From: Ampelocalamus luodianensis
Taxonomy: Eukaryota; Streptophyta; Magnoliopsida; Poales; Poaceae
Assembly (NCBI GenBank): GCA_036346255.1
Contig: CM070635.1
Coordinates: 47,271,715 to 47,335,714, forward strand
DNA: 64,000 nucleotides
Direction: 5' to 3'
The position numbers and the translations under genes were made by a program. Shown here piece by piece: positions 13,201 to 22,750 of this stretch. A model generated the notes under the pieces. That model worked only from the letters and a program-made list of their open reading frames with translations. It was not told where the DNA came from and did no database searches. Every line of letters begins with the position of its first letter. Positions within the stretch are counted from its first letter, which is position 1.

Positions 13201-13976
13201 ATCAATAGGACATCTAACCACGATGCCCCAGTCCACTTGTATTGAAATTGAGGAGCAACCGTTTACAGGAAAAGTTTGGTAGCCTTGGTACATCAGTTAG
13301 GTTCAATCCACATGTTCTGCCTATCATGAACTAAAACATTCAGGACAGTGGACACTGTTCCATATCGCCCTTAGTTGTCCGGAAATCAATTGTCAATCAA
13401 ATTGAGAAGTATGCTAAGCGATTGACATGTTTTTAGTAAAGCAGCTAATCAGCAGGTTCTAGTTAGGGGTCCCAGAAGAGTACACTGCAGAATCATCAGA
13501 CACCAGCAGAGCAGAATTAAGCACCTGGTTAACCGAGCTGAGGCGGCACTTGGTGAGGAGCACCTCGAGGCAGGCGAGCCCACCTTCGGCAATGGCGTCA
13601 GTGATGTGAAGCTCTCCAACACCCTGTCCTGGTGCCTTGGCTTCCTTCCTGCACTGCACTGCAGCATCCAGGAGCAGGAGCAATGGAAACGCCGTATAGC
13701 TAGAAAAGCACAGACAAGCCCTACATTAGACCACAACCAAACAGAAGGAAGGCAGAAGGGAGGGAGGAGTGGGTACTCGAAGCAGAGCTGCAAGGCTGGG
13801 GCAGGGGCGGAGCGGAGTAAGGCGGCCATGGCGCGGAGGGAGGAGGAGGCGGCGGAGTTGGAGGCGGGGCTGCGGCTGCGGCTGCGGAGGAGGTCAAGGA
13901 GGACGACGGTGTGGGGCTTGAGCTGGGCGAAGACGGCGGCTAGGGTTTCGTCGGAGGCCGCCGCCGCCATCTCCAT
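4259..13976 (-). CDS. TTI1: TELO2-interacting protein 1 homologue (TTI1), 17 coding exons
   Basis: Exons joined in phase: 13976-13777, 13699-13525, 13106-12798, 12647-12558, 12057-11611, 11520-11413, 11159-11029, 10949-10817, 10706-10343, 10212-9704, 9589-9410, 9328-9170, 8813-8739, 8075-7931, 7053-6860, 6267-6055, 4897-4259. They total 4071 bases, 1356 residues, close to other plant TTI1 proteins. All introns are GT-AG. TTI1 is a HEAT/ARM-repeat scaffold of the TTT complex (TELO2-TTI1-TTI2), which helps the HSP90 system mature PIKK kinases such as ATM, ATR and TOR. Recognisable blocks: LKKLTSGAMLSPSEASEEF (exon 3), PHVPNILASMLCYIG (exon 12), ENRLLPAMNKLWPYIV (exon 16) and DADLVWLLLADVYYSL (exon 17). 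The start is the first of two Mets (MEMAAAA) in a GC-rich exon. No internal stop or shift was found, so the gene looks functional. Family confidence is high; exact splice sites are my reading. Confidence 0.88.
7496..7700. repeat. Transposon-derived insert in TTI1 intron 14
   Basis: A dense set of ACCGG/CCGGT units, partly palindromic, surrounds an AT-rich core of TTTGAA/TTTGAATT units. A second CCGGTAAGCGGTTACCGG block follows. The composition differs sharply from the AT-rich intron around it. This suggests an inserted element or LTR fragment. No target duplication was identified. Confidence 0.45.
11204..11259. repeat. 28-bp perfect tandem duplication in an intron
   Basis: The unit 11204-11231 is repeated at 11232-11259 without a mismatch. 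It lies in the TTI1 intron between exons 6 and 7 and does not touch a splice site. Confidence 0.9.
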
Positions 13977-15380
13977 ATCGGCGGCGACGGTGAGGATGCT
14001 GCCCGGTCGATGCAGCAGCGAGAGCTGAACAGTGGGATCGCTCTGTGAGGTGTGCCTCCGGTTGCCGCTGCTTCGAGAGATTCAAGCTTGGTGCGAGTCG
14101 AGACTCGAGACGCCGTGGGGTTCTTCTGGAAGCGGAGCGGGGAGGGGAACAGAGCCAAAGCCAGGAAGCGTAAAGTGCGATAACCCAGTTTGACGTTTTT
14201 ACCATTGGAAAACAAAATATCGTTATGCTCCACATTGGGTTGCGCGAGCTTAAGCATGAAGGCGTGCCAGCACAAGACAATAGCACGAGTGTCTCTCATC
14301 TCTTCTTCTCCGTCAAGACATGTTGCATTTCCACATGAAAAACACGGGGAAGTCTTCCGCGCCTCAAGGACCGTTTGGAACGTGGGAATTTCATACGAAG
14401 AATTATGTACGCTTACAACTGATTCTGTTTCTACTCGTCCATCGTTTACATGCAGGCACAAGGTGGTGATAATCTTACATGTCAGGACAGGGTCACAGAA
14501 GCATCGGAGCAGTGAGCTCCAGATGGCACTTGACCTGTACAAAACAAATTGCGAGCGATCCTTAATTTGCTATTGCATCCGAATGGACCATTCACCTTTC
14601 AAAGTCACGATTATGGCAGCTGCAGGTCAAACAAAACAAACACCAGCTGACAGCTAGCTATATGGCCGAACCAAAGCTAAGGCTCTGTAAATGTTTGAAC
14701 TTTTCGTTTGGATCTGACCAAACACATTCTCACCCAGGAGTTGAGAGTTGCTGATGAAAGATTAGGCAAAGGCAAGCATGATTGCTTGCCTGGTTGTCCA
14801 ACGCTAACAACAAACTCTGTCAACGAAGTTCAGGACAAGAATACCTCAATAACTTTGGGGGGGAAACCCCTAAAGGCCAATGATTGCCAACCATGCACTC
14901 GATTATTTGGTACGACGATCCAGGGCCGGCCAGGATGCAACAAGCTAGCTAGGCGGCAACACAGGAACACCATCAGATCAACAGGCAGAGAGGATGAGCA
15001 TTGAGCAGGATTCATATCCTTTTCATGGATGCACTCGTATGTACGCTACACATCAGGACGATCGTCTCCTCGCCCCTTCAACATAATCAAACATGAAAGC
15101 AAGCACTGCCGGAGACAACTTAATGAACACCAACGACCGTGCATGAATAATCTCTCCCTAAACTGGACTTGGCATTGCCTTTTTTTGGTTTGTTTAATCT
15201 GTTATTCACAAGAACACCTCCCCTCAAATCCTGCAGCCTAGATTAATCTGACTGGTCTCCCCCGAAAAGAAAACGAAATCCCAAGAAATTAACAGCGTAC
15301 AGATCGATAGACCGAACAGCTAGCTGATCGATGCATGAGAATCCAAACACGCACACACGTAACAAGAGGCGGGATCGATC
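13977..15380. other. TTI1 5' region and CML 3' flank
   Basis: The first part after 13976 is GC-rich and should hold the TTI1 promoter and 5' UTR (minus-strand gene). From about 14200 the sequence is ordinary spacer leading to the 3' end of the calmodulin-like gene at 15381. Open stretches here have no recognisable product. Confidence 0.5.
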
Positions 15381-15974
15381 TCACGAGAAGATGTTGTCGA
15401 AGGCTGCGGCGGTGATTGCCCGGGAGAACTCCTGGAAGTTGATTCGACCGTCGCCGTCGGTGTCGGCCTCCTTGATCATGCCGGTGAGCTCCTTGACGGT
15501 GAGCGCGTGGCCGAGCTTTGCCATGGAGTGGGCGAGCTCGGCGGCGGTGATGAACCCGTTGCCGTCGCGGTCGAAGATGCCGAAGAGCCTACGGAGCTGG
15601 TCCTCGGAGTAGGGGGACCGGTCGTCGAGGAGCTCGGGCGCGACGAGGGCGACGAACTCGGAGAACTCGACGAGGCCGTTGGAGTTGGTGTCGGCGCGCT
15701 GGATGAGGGCGTCGAGCTGGTCGGTGCTGGGCTTGAGGCCGAGGGAGCGGAGAAGGGAGCCGAGCTCGAGCTGCGTCAGGCTGCCGTCGTTGTTGCGGTC
15801 GAAGGAGCGGAAGATCTCCCGCAGCTCCGCCAGCTGGTCGTCGCCCACCGGCGCCTGCTGCTGCTGCTGTTGCTGCTGGCTGGTGTTCCTGCAGCAGGCG
15901 GGCGTCGTCTCCGGCGGCGGCTTGCGCGCGGCGGCGTCATGGTCCCCGGCGGTGGTCGTGGTTGGGTCGCTCAT
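15381..15974 (-). CDS. Calmodulin-like EF-hand calcium-binding protein (CML)
   Basis: An intronless frame of 197 residues starts at MSDPTTTT. The open frame extends 70 codons further upstream, but that part is Pro-rich and unlike the family, so the internal Met is the better start. Residues 1-45 are low-complexity with a run of eight Gln (33-40). Four canonical EF-hand loops follow: 59-70, 95-106, 135-146 and 171-182. Each starts with Asp and ends with Glu, with Gly at loop position 6, so all four should bind calcium. The inter-loop residues resemble calmodulin (for example GMIKEADTDGDG). The protein is a calcium sensor that would bind targets after a cytosolic calcium rise. Cys27-Cys28 is the only obvious lipidation candidate; this is speculative. 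It is complete and probably functional; the CML number is not assigned. Confidence 0.93.
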   Translation of the reverse strand: MSDPTTTTAGDHDAAARKPPPETTPACCRNTSQQQQQQQQAPVGDDQLAELREIFRSFDRNNDGSLTQLELGSLLRSLGLKPSTDQLDALIQRADTNSNGLVEFSEFVALVAPELLDDRSPYSEDQLRRLFGIFDRDGNGFITAAELAHSMAKLGHALTVKELTGMIKEADTDGDGRINFQEFSRAITAAAFDNIFS

Positions 15975-16731
15975 GACGGTGGAATCGGGAGGAGGAAGAG
16001 GAGGTAGCGTCGCGAATTGATTTTTCTCGGTTTTGTTTGTGTTGGGTTGGGAGATTTTGGGTGGTGCGGCCGGAGAAGGCGGATCTTGAGGTGGGGTGGC
16101 GCCCGGATTGTCGGGGCAGGTCGGAAAGCGCGGGATTCGGCGTACATGCATGCGTATACGGGCGCGAGGCGAGGCTGACAGCACGGACGGAGATGGGCTC
16201 GGTCAACCTGGGCCGGCATTTCACACAAAAAAAATACATATATTATTAGTCGGCTCAATTTAGTTAGATCATGTCCATTTAGAAGCATCACTGTTGTTGC
16301 TTGCTACTAGTTACGATACTACTCAGTGAGACAGCGACTTCAATCATACGACGACAGGCGGCGGCGAAGCACGGAAGTAACAAACGAGACGTTGACTGTC
16401 CATTGCGCATCTGTCGTTGTCGCGGCCGAGCCTGGCGGCGGCGATAGATGCACAACCGATGGCCGGAGAGCCAAGTCTGTACGCCGCGCAGGGCATGCAG
16501 CCAATAGCGGGCAATGTGCTTTTAAATTTTATTTGATATTGTCTTATCTTGGTTGATTGACTTTATTCTTCCTACAGTCCTTAGTCCTGCTACTGGTAAT
16601 TTGTTTTGATCTTTGTCTCCCCTTCCCTCCTCCCCCGAGATTTTTCTCAAGCTTCGTCACTGGCTGACAGGGTTAGTATATAGCACGGCAGAGCTCTGAA
16701 ACTAGCTAGGGCACGACATCACGCGTAGACG
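15975..16731. other. CML promoter region and spacer
   Basis: This region lies upstream of the minus-strand CML gene. It should contain its 5' UTR (C/T-rich on the coding strand) and promoter. The ORFs at 15937-16556 are shadows or GC-rich noise. No element with clear ends was seen. Confidence 0.45.
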
Positions 16732-16859
16732 CCAAAATTTTTAAAAATAATATATTTTTAAAAGATAATTACAAAAATAAATAGTCGTCCTAAAAAATTA
16801 TAAAAATGGCTCCCTGTCGCTAGTTCAACTGGCGACAATGAGATGTCGCCAATGGAGAG

Positions 16860-17093
16860 ATGTATGGTTATGCTGTGGTTGGTCATTTCACTGACCATCC
16901 GATCTGGGAGCAACTAATCGCCCCACGGATATTGATAGGCTCAAAGGAAAGGTTAGTTGACAACAGGTACGGCGTATCAAAAACGATATGGACAAAACAG
17001 AAGCCGGACGGACGTCGTACGAAGAAGTGCTTCATTTGCAGGGAGTCTGGGCACACCTTTAATAAATACCCTACGAGAAATCCTCAGGACGAA
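16860..17093 (+). pseudogene. MULE-type transposase C-terminal remnant
   Basis: A 78-codon frame ends in a CCHC-type knuckle, CFICRESGHTFNKY, where the last Cys is replaced by Tyr. Upstream residues (HPIWEQLIAPRILIG) fit the region after the SWIM domain of plant Mutator transposases. The catalytic part is absent, so the fragment cannot move anything. Its position between the two TIRs supports the assignment. Family assignment is by inference. Confidence 0.45.
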
Positions 17094-17502
17094 TGAGACA
17101 TCGACACTCCGGACGTCGTTGCGGGGATCTCATCCGGTGTCCCGACTCGAGACAGTCTACACAGGAGACGTTGAGGTCGCGACCACGATAAAGCACGGAC
17201 AATAGTAATATATTATTGCCAATGTTCTAAATTATCATTTTGATTAAATCTTACGATGTTTTGCTGTATGTTATGTAATATCAGTGTGTATGAATTCTCT
17301 AGCGCATCGCAAATCACTTACCTTCCTACTTACAAATCATTGCTATCTCAATCGTCCTCACAAAATTCTGTAGAAATTTACCGAACTACAACAACATACG
17401 ACAATCACAAAAATGTATTACGAGTCTAACAGATTTCGTACCGTTCAAAATTTATGAGAATAAAAAACAGGCCAACCAACTTAGAGTTTGAGCTGGTTGT
17501 GG

Positions 17503-17690
17503 CCAGTTCAGGTGAGCTGTCACCAGTTCAAACGGCGACAGGGAGCTATCGTCAGTTGGAATGGCGACGGCTCTCTGTCGCCAGTTGAAATGGCGACAAG
17601 TAGTCGAACCGACGACAGGGGGCGATAGCAGTCCTTGTCGTCAGTTCAACTGGCAACATCTTCCTGTCGCCATTTGAACTGGCAACAGGG
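17503..17690. repeat. Repeated GTCGCC..AACTGGCGAC half-palindromes
   Basis: Six or so degenerate copies of a palindrome of the type GTCGCCAGTT / AACTGGCGAC alternate with CAGGGAG spacers. One related copy lies inside the left TIR at 16815-16850. They belong to the subterminal region of the Mutator-like element. Confidence 0.6.
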
Positions 17691-17973
17691 AGTTATTTTT
17701 GTAATTGTTTGGGGCGGTTATTTATTTTTGTAAATATATTTTAAAATTATATTATATTTTTTTAAAAATATCCGAAATGTGATGGGAGGCACGTCAGCGG
17801 GCCGTAGTTGTCGTTGGATAGATATTTGGGTGGATCGATGGTCCTCCATCTCCCAAGCTGCACGTACGCTCTTGGCTCCGACGGAACGGGCCGGGGAGAG
17901 GTGGGAGAGATAAATGGTGGGGGGCCATGGTGAAATAGGCTTTTTACGAGAGAGAAAACGGGGATGAAATATA

Positions 17974-18692
17974 GGCTCTCTTTGTTTAGGCTTTTTGTTT
18001 GGCTTAAAAGCAAAAAAGCCAAAGCCTAAACAAAGTGATGCCTTTTTTGTCAGGCTTATAAAAAGCTTAAGCCAATTTAAGCCTAAAAGCCATAAGCCAT
18101 AGGAGAGGTGCTTTTTTTGGCTTTTGTGGAATAGAATAACTGTTTGCCACTAAAGTTCACTGAAATTACCCACAAAATACCATTGCATATAAATACACAA
18201 ATCGTTTTGTTTTTTTTTTTCATGTTCCACCTCCTCTTCGCCGATTCCCAAATCCTTCGGTTCCTCCACGCCGGCGCCTCCAATCCCATGGTACACTACT
18301 ATTGTATTATGTAGTGGGGTTTATTTTTCAAGATTACGCTTCCTTTCTAATCGGTTTTCAAATACTGAATACATGCATGCACGGACGAGCGATATCTTGC
18401 TATGAATAGGTTGTCTGTTATACTCTGGTCTTCTTAGATATACATCTCCGATGGCGAGATTTGCAATTTATTTGGATATACTATGGTACACACACACGTA
18501 TGCTCGTACAAGCGAAATCTATTTTGTTTCATATGTACACTTGTATGTATCATCATATTTTCAAATCTCATGTAAAAATAAGTTTAAATATATGCTTAAA
18601 AAGGTTCTTTAAACCTTCAAGGGCATTTCAGACCTTTCATCCTTCACACACAACTCAATAAGCTAACATCCTAAGCCTAAACAAAAAGGGTC
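17974..18692. mobile_element. MITE-like element with TTTGTTTAGGCTT ends
   Basis: The left end GGCTCTCTTTGTTTAGGCTT matches the reverse complement of the right end (GACCCTTTTTGTTTAGGCTT). ATA flanks both sides and could be a 3-bp target duplication. More AAGCC/GGCTT units form subterminal hairpins at 17985-18110. The core has no recognised gene. The superfamily is uncertain. Confidence 0.45.
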
Positions 18693-19844
18693 ATAAAGGG
18701 ATGTAAGAGGAGTGTATACATACGTGCGTATCTGAGAGCTGGTTGGACGGTGAATGGATGTCCCGTTAGAAATGGCTTCATCAGGAGACATTCAAACCAA
18801 CTTTGTTTCTAGAGCCTCTATCGCTTTGTTTGTTTCCATTACGACTCCGGCAAGGTGCGTGCCAGTGCCACGACGGCGACGCAGTAGATTGTTTTGTTGT
18901 TTGGTGCTGGTGGTAACATTGACTGACCGGCTGCTCATGGTCGGATCCAGCTCCGGAGGGCGGCCGTGTAGGACGACTACGAGTAGTACTCCTGTTCTCT
19001 TTCTACCTACTTTCTCTCCCATGTACTGTACAATCAGCTGATCTGTCCCCTCGATTGCCTTCCCAATTGCACACTGCAATGCATTTCTTTTGCATTAGAG
19101 CTGTTCATTTTCGTTGTACAACCTTAATCAGTAGCACCTGTATTCTGGCAACTCTAGCATCAATGTTTGATATATCTGAATGTTTATAATATGGGCCATC
19201 ACAGAGCTCATGCCTTTTTCTTTTTCTTTTTTTACTTGATTAGTGGTGGGATTTCTAGCCCCCACATGGTAGCTCGTTCTAATGACATAACATATTAACA
19301 TATGTATGTTGGGAGAGGAGTGGACTAATTATCTGTACTTACTTGTATTAATTTGCATATGCACTTCACTTGGCTGCAGCGTGCCGATCAATGGCTCTTC
19401 TCCTTCTCCATGGGCCATGGCCTCCTGCAGTGGATGTAGGTGTGGTGTGCCAAGCAAGCAACGCAAGTCGCTCTCAGTGGATACATGTACAGTCAGAAAC
19501 CTCAAACAAGAATCTTCAAGTGAACAATAAGGAAGATTTGGATCGAAAGATCGATTACCACTCTAAAGTTACATCTCACCTAGCTTTCTTGATTTTTTTC
19601 TCTCTCTCTCTCTACCACCAACACTGCTCCTGAGTCCTGACCAAAGAGTACTGAATCTCATGTCCGCCGTACCATACAAAGACATAGCCAAAGAAAATCA
19701 CAAAATCATGCCATGTCAGCTTCAAATGTAGTAGCATGGCGGTTAGTAGCCGTACTATACAAGTCCAAAGCCTGCTATATGTACGTGGCAAGAGGACACT
19801 AAATCTAATTAAAAGTTATCGTAGTTGGACTATATATACTCTTA
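18693..19844. other. Spacer without recognised genes
   Basis: I see no gene, RNA or element with clear ends here. Open stretches at 18754-19633 on both strands lack any family signature. Confidence 0.5.
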
Positions 19845-21863
19845 GAGCATTTTCAATAGTGTATTTATTGTTGTCTCTTTAGTTATACCACATCAACAAA
19901 TTTCTACATAAAGGAGAGAAGAAGAGGAGATGGAGCATATGTCGTCTCATCCTAAAGAGACGATTAGTGACGAGGTGCAATGGGAGTACTAACAGCTTAA
20001 TCAAACCTCTTATACCACCGATTTAGGAGACTGTTTCAAACCATATAAGGACTTCTTCAATTTGCAAACATGATCCTCCTTACTGTGCACTATGAACCCT
20101 TCCGGTGGTCCATGTATATCTCCTCCTCAAGATCTCCATGCAAGAATGCTGTCTTCACATCTAGTCGCTCAAGCTCAAGATCACGCATAGCAACAATATC
20201 AAGAATGTACGGATTGAGCTATGCTTCACAACTGGGAGAACACATCATTGTAATCAACACCCTAATCGATCAAACCTTTAGCTACTAACCTTGCCTTAAA
20301 TCTTGGAGGCTCACTAGAGATAGACCCTCCTTCCTCTTGAAGATCCATTTGCAACGCACGGTCTTCTTATTCTTAGGCAAGCGCACCACGTCCCATGTGC
20401 CATTTTTCTCCGTGGACCGTGATCTCTTCTTGCATAGTGAGATCCACTTCTCATGATCTCCGAAACAATGGCTTCAGTATGTAGCCGCTCATGAGTGTTC
20501 TCCACTGTTCAGACAAACTAAGAGCATAATGAATCAAATTACACTCTTCAATTAATCGGGATCGAGGACCACAACTCCTCTTTTCTCGCGAAGTGCAATA
20601 GGTCGATCGTCTTCTTTGCAAAACAGAGATAAGTGCTGAAAAAGATCAATGGTATCATCAATAAATTCATCTCCCGATCATCCACGTGCTCCACTGCACG
20701 CTCATATTCTCGCTCATCATCGATCGTGCGTACAATATCTATGGGTAAATCGTCATTAAACATCACGATTCATTAAAAACAACATTCGCTCATGAAAGTC
20801 TTTCTTGTTTGACAAAGATTCCATAGCTTATATCCTTTACTCGAACCATAACCAAGAAAGCAGACACTTAATAGCTCTAGGCTCCAATTTTCCATTATCA
20901 ACATGAGCATAAGCAAGGCAACCAAAAACTCTCACCGTGAATAATCGCAGATGTACTGCACCATACCTCAATGGGAGTTTTCTTGTTGAGTGGAATAGAA
21001 GGCGACTGTTGATCAAATAGCATGCGATGTTGGCGGCCTCGCCCAAAAACGCTTGCTCATCTTTGCGTTGGACAACATGCAACGAGCCTTCGATATGATG
21101 GTTATGTTCATGCGCCACCACACCATTCTCACTGCGGAGTATGCGGGATGGTGTGATGCCTCACAATGCCTTCCTTCCCGCAATAATCATTAAACTCATG
21201 CGAGCAAAATTCACCACCATTATCGACGGCGACTTTACCTTCTTCTCGGTTTGCCTTTATATCATTACTTTCCAATCTCTAAAAGCAAGAAATGTATCAT
21301 ATTTACCTTCGAAAAATAAGGCCACACTTTTCTAGAGTAATCATCAATGATAGTAAGCATATAATTTGCACCACCATACGAGGTCTTACGAGAAGGCCCC
21401 ACAAATCAGCATGTACATACTCAAGTATACCTTTGGAGCGATGTACTGAGGCATTGAACTTTACCTCTTGTGCTTACCAAAAATGCAGTGCTCATGAAGT
21501 TCTGTCGCGATTGTTGTTATCATAGGACTTCGCTCATATCCGCCGACCGCAACGCCGCCCTTGGAGGACGACGACTCACCCCGCACCATACCTTTCATCT
21601 TCTCCTTACTCGAGCGCCTCATAAACCTCCGCTAGGTTAGTTCATATGATATATTAATCTAAATCCTCATCATCAAATTCACTTCTTGCAAAATATCATT
21701 AGAAAGATGAAGTTGAATGAGCGTTGATCTTTACGCTTCTCCTCAGAGTCCATTGTGGACCGTTTGAAAAAAAAAATTATAAAATACAAATGTTAAAACG
21801 TGTTGAAAATGTTGTCTCTAGCATATGTTAGAGATAAGATTATCTCTAACTATTGGAAATGAC
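19845..21863. mobile_element. MITE split by a copia fragment
   Basis: Bases 19845-19975 and about 21740-21863 are the two halves of one MITE family. Each half matches, in reverse orientation, the intact copy at 39469-39754. The outer ends are GAGCATTTTCAATAG and CTATTGGAAATG. The middle (about 20000-21740) is a decayed copia copy. So a copia inserted into this MITE and both then decayed. Confidence 0.65.
20000..21740 (-). pseudogene. Decayed Ty1-copia gag-pol fragment
   Basis: On the minus strand, in order from 21740 downwards, broken frames show a gag piece (near 21700), an integrase C-terminal piece at 21121-20837 (LRLFTVRVFGCLAYAHVDNG), a linker with MMFNDDLP (20766-20548), and reverse-transcriptase pieces near 20250-20015 (MKTAFLHGDLEEEIYM, LKKSLYGLKQSP). 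Stops and frameshifts separate them, and no LTRs are attached. The order gag-IN-RT fits Ty1-copia. Large parts are missing, so this is a dead fragment. Confidence 0.75.
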
Positions 21864-22218
21864 TTTATTAAATGACATACTATAGCTACCCATTCACTTG
21901 TCAGCATCGAAGGATTCACTTGTAACGCTTACCCAGAGTAAGTAGCTAGATACAGCTCATACTAATAAAGCAGAACCATGTGCTCTAAATGAATGTATTT
22001 AACGCAGAATTTTACACTTGGCACGTACATCCTCGTAATCTAGCTGATGGTGCTGGGCATTTCCGCCGCAGTAAAACGAGGAAAAAAAAATCCTCCTCTC
22101 CAGATAAAATTGCCCCCTCCTCCTCTTCTTTCCCTTCTTTCTCCTCTCGTCAGCTATCCCCACACCTCGTCACAGCAACAGAGAGAGAGAGAGAGAGAGA
22201 TCCTCCGCCGCAGCCGCA
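21864..22218. promoter_or_regulatory. Upstream region of the small membrane-protein gene
   Basis: The last 150 bases before the ATG at 22219 are C/T-rich and include a (GA)n run at about 22179-22200, typical of grass 5' UTRs. No TATA box was assigned. Confidence 0.4.
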
Positions 22219-22750
22219 ATGCAGCGCCTCTCCATCGGATCGCCGGGCGCCAAGCCCCGCCTCGACGACGCCGCGGTGGAGGAGGCGGGGAAGCGGGCGG
22301 TCAGGGCGGCGCCGGACAAGTCCATCCACCTCATCCCCCTCCTCACGCTCCTCTGCTTCCTCGTCCTCTTCCTCCTCTCCCACGACCCCTCCTCCTCCCT
22401 CGACGGTAAGTCTCGACGTGCAGCTCCATGCATGCGCCTAACGCCCCGCTCTTACCGCTGGTTCTCGCGCAGATTCGCCGGTCCTGGCCGCCCGCTCCCT
22501 AGAGGCCGGAGGTGATTCGCAAGATCCCACACCACACAATTTCCGTCCCGTCTCTTTCTTGCTTCTCGCTGCTTCTTCTCATCTTGTTTTTTTTTTGTTG
22601 TTGTTGTTCCCTGCAGCGGAGACGACGGCGTCCACCGGGCGCGGCAGCGGCGTGTACCGGCGGCTAAAGGAGGACCCGAGGCAGGCCCGCGGGCGGAGGC
22701 TGGGGACGGCGCGGCGGCGGCGGGGCGGCGCGGCATCGGGGAACGGCTAA
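22219..22750 (+). CDS. Small single-pass membrane protein, three exons
   Basis: Exons 22219-22405, 22473-22511 and 22617-22750 join in phase through GT-AG introns into 119 residues. Residues 1-35 are hydrophilic and basic (MQRLSIGSPGAK). A strong membrane segment follows at about 37-55 (HLIPLLTLLCFLVLFLLSH). The C-terminal half is Arg/Gly-rich (YRRLKEDPRQARGRR). One membrane span after a basic N-terminus suggests a type II or signal-anchor protein. I do not know its function. The in-phase introns and GC-rich first exon make it a credible grass gene. The last exon could also be read in other frames because of its composition, so the C-terminus is less certain. Confidence 0.65.

Larger units (their letters stand above)
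16732..17774. mobile_element. Mutator-like element with long AT-rich TIRs
   Basis: The left end (about 16732-16838) and the reverse complement of the right end (about 17690-17774) align. Shared pieces are TTTTTAAAAA, TTACAAAAATAAATA and CTCCCTGT. Inside lie repeated GTCGCCAGTT..AACTGGCGAC half-palindromes and a small coding remnant with a zinc knuckle. Long TIRs and this type of remnant fit a deleted MULE. No 9-bp target duplication was recognised. Confidence 0.6.

Noticed and set aside
15507..16020. Plus-strand frames of 113-166 codons opposite the CML gene
   Set aside because: Shadows of the EF-hand gene on the minus strand.
18754..19633. Small plus- and minus-strand frames
   Set aside because: No recognisable domains, starts or splice sites.
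22047..22433. Frames overlapping the first exon of the small membrane protein
   Set aside because: Other frames of the same GC-rich exon; only the one with the membrane segment joins in phase with the next exons.
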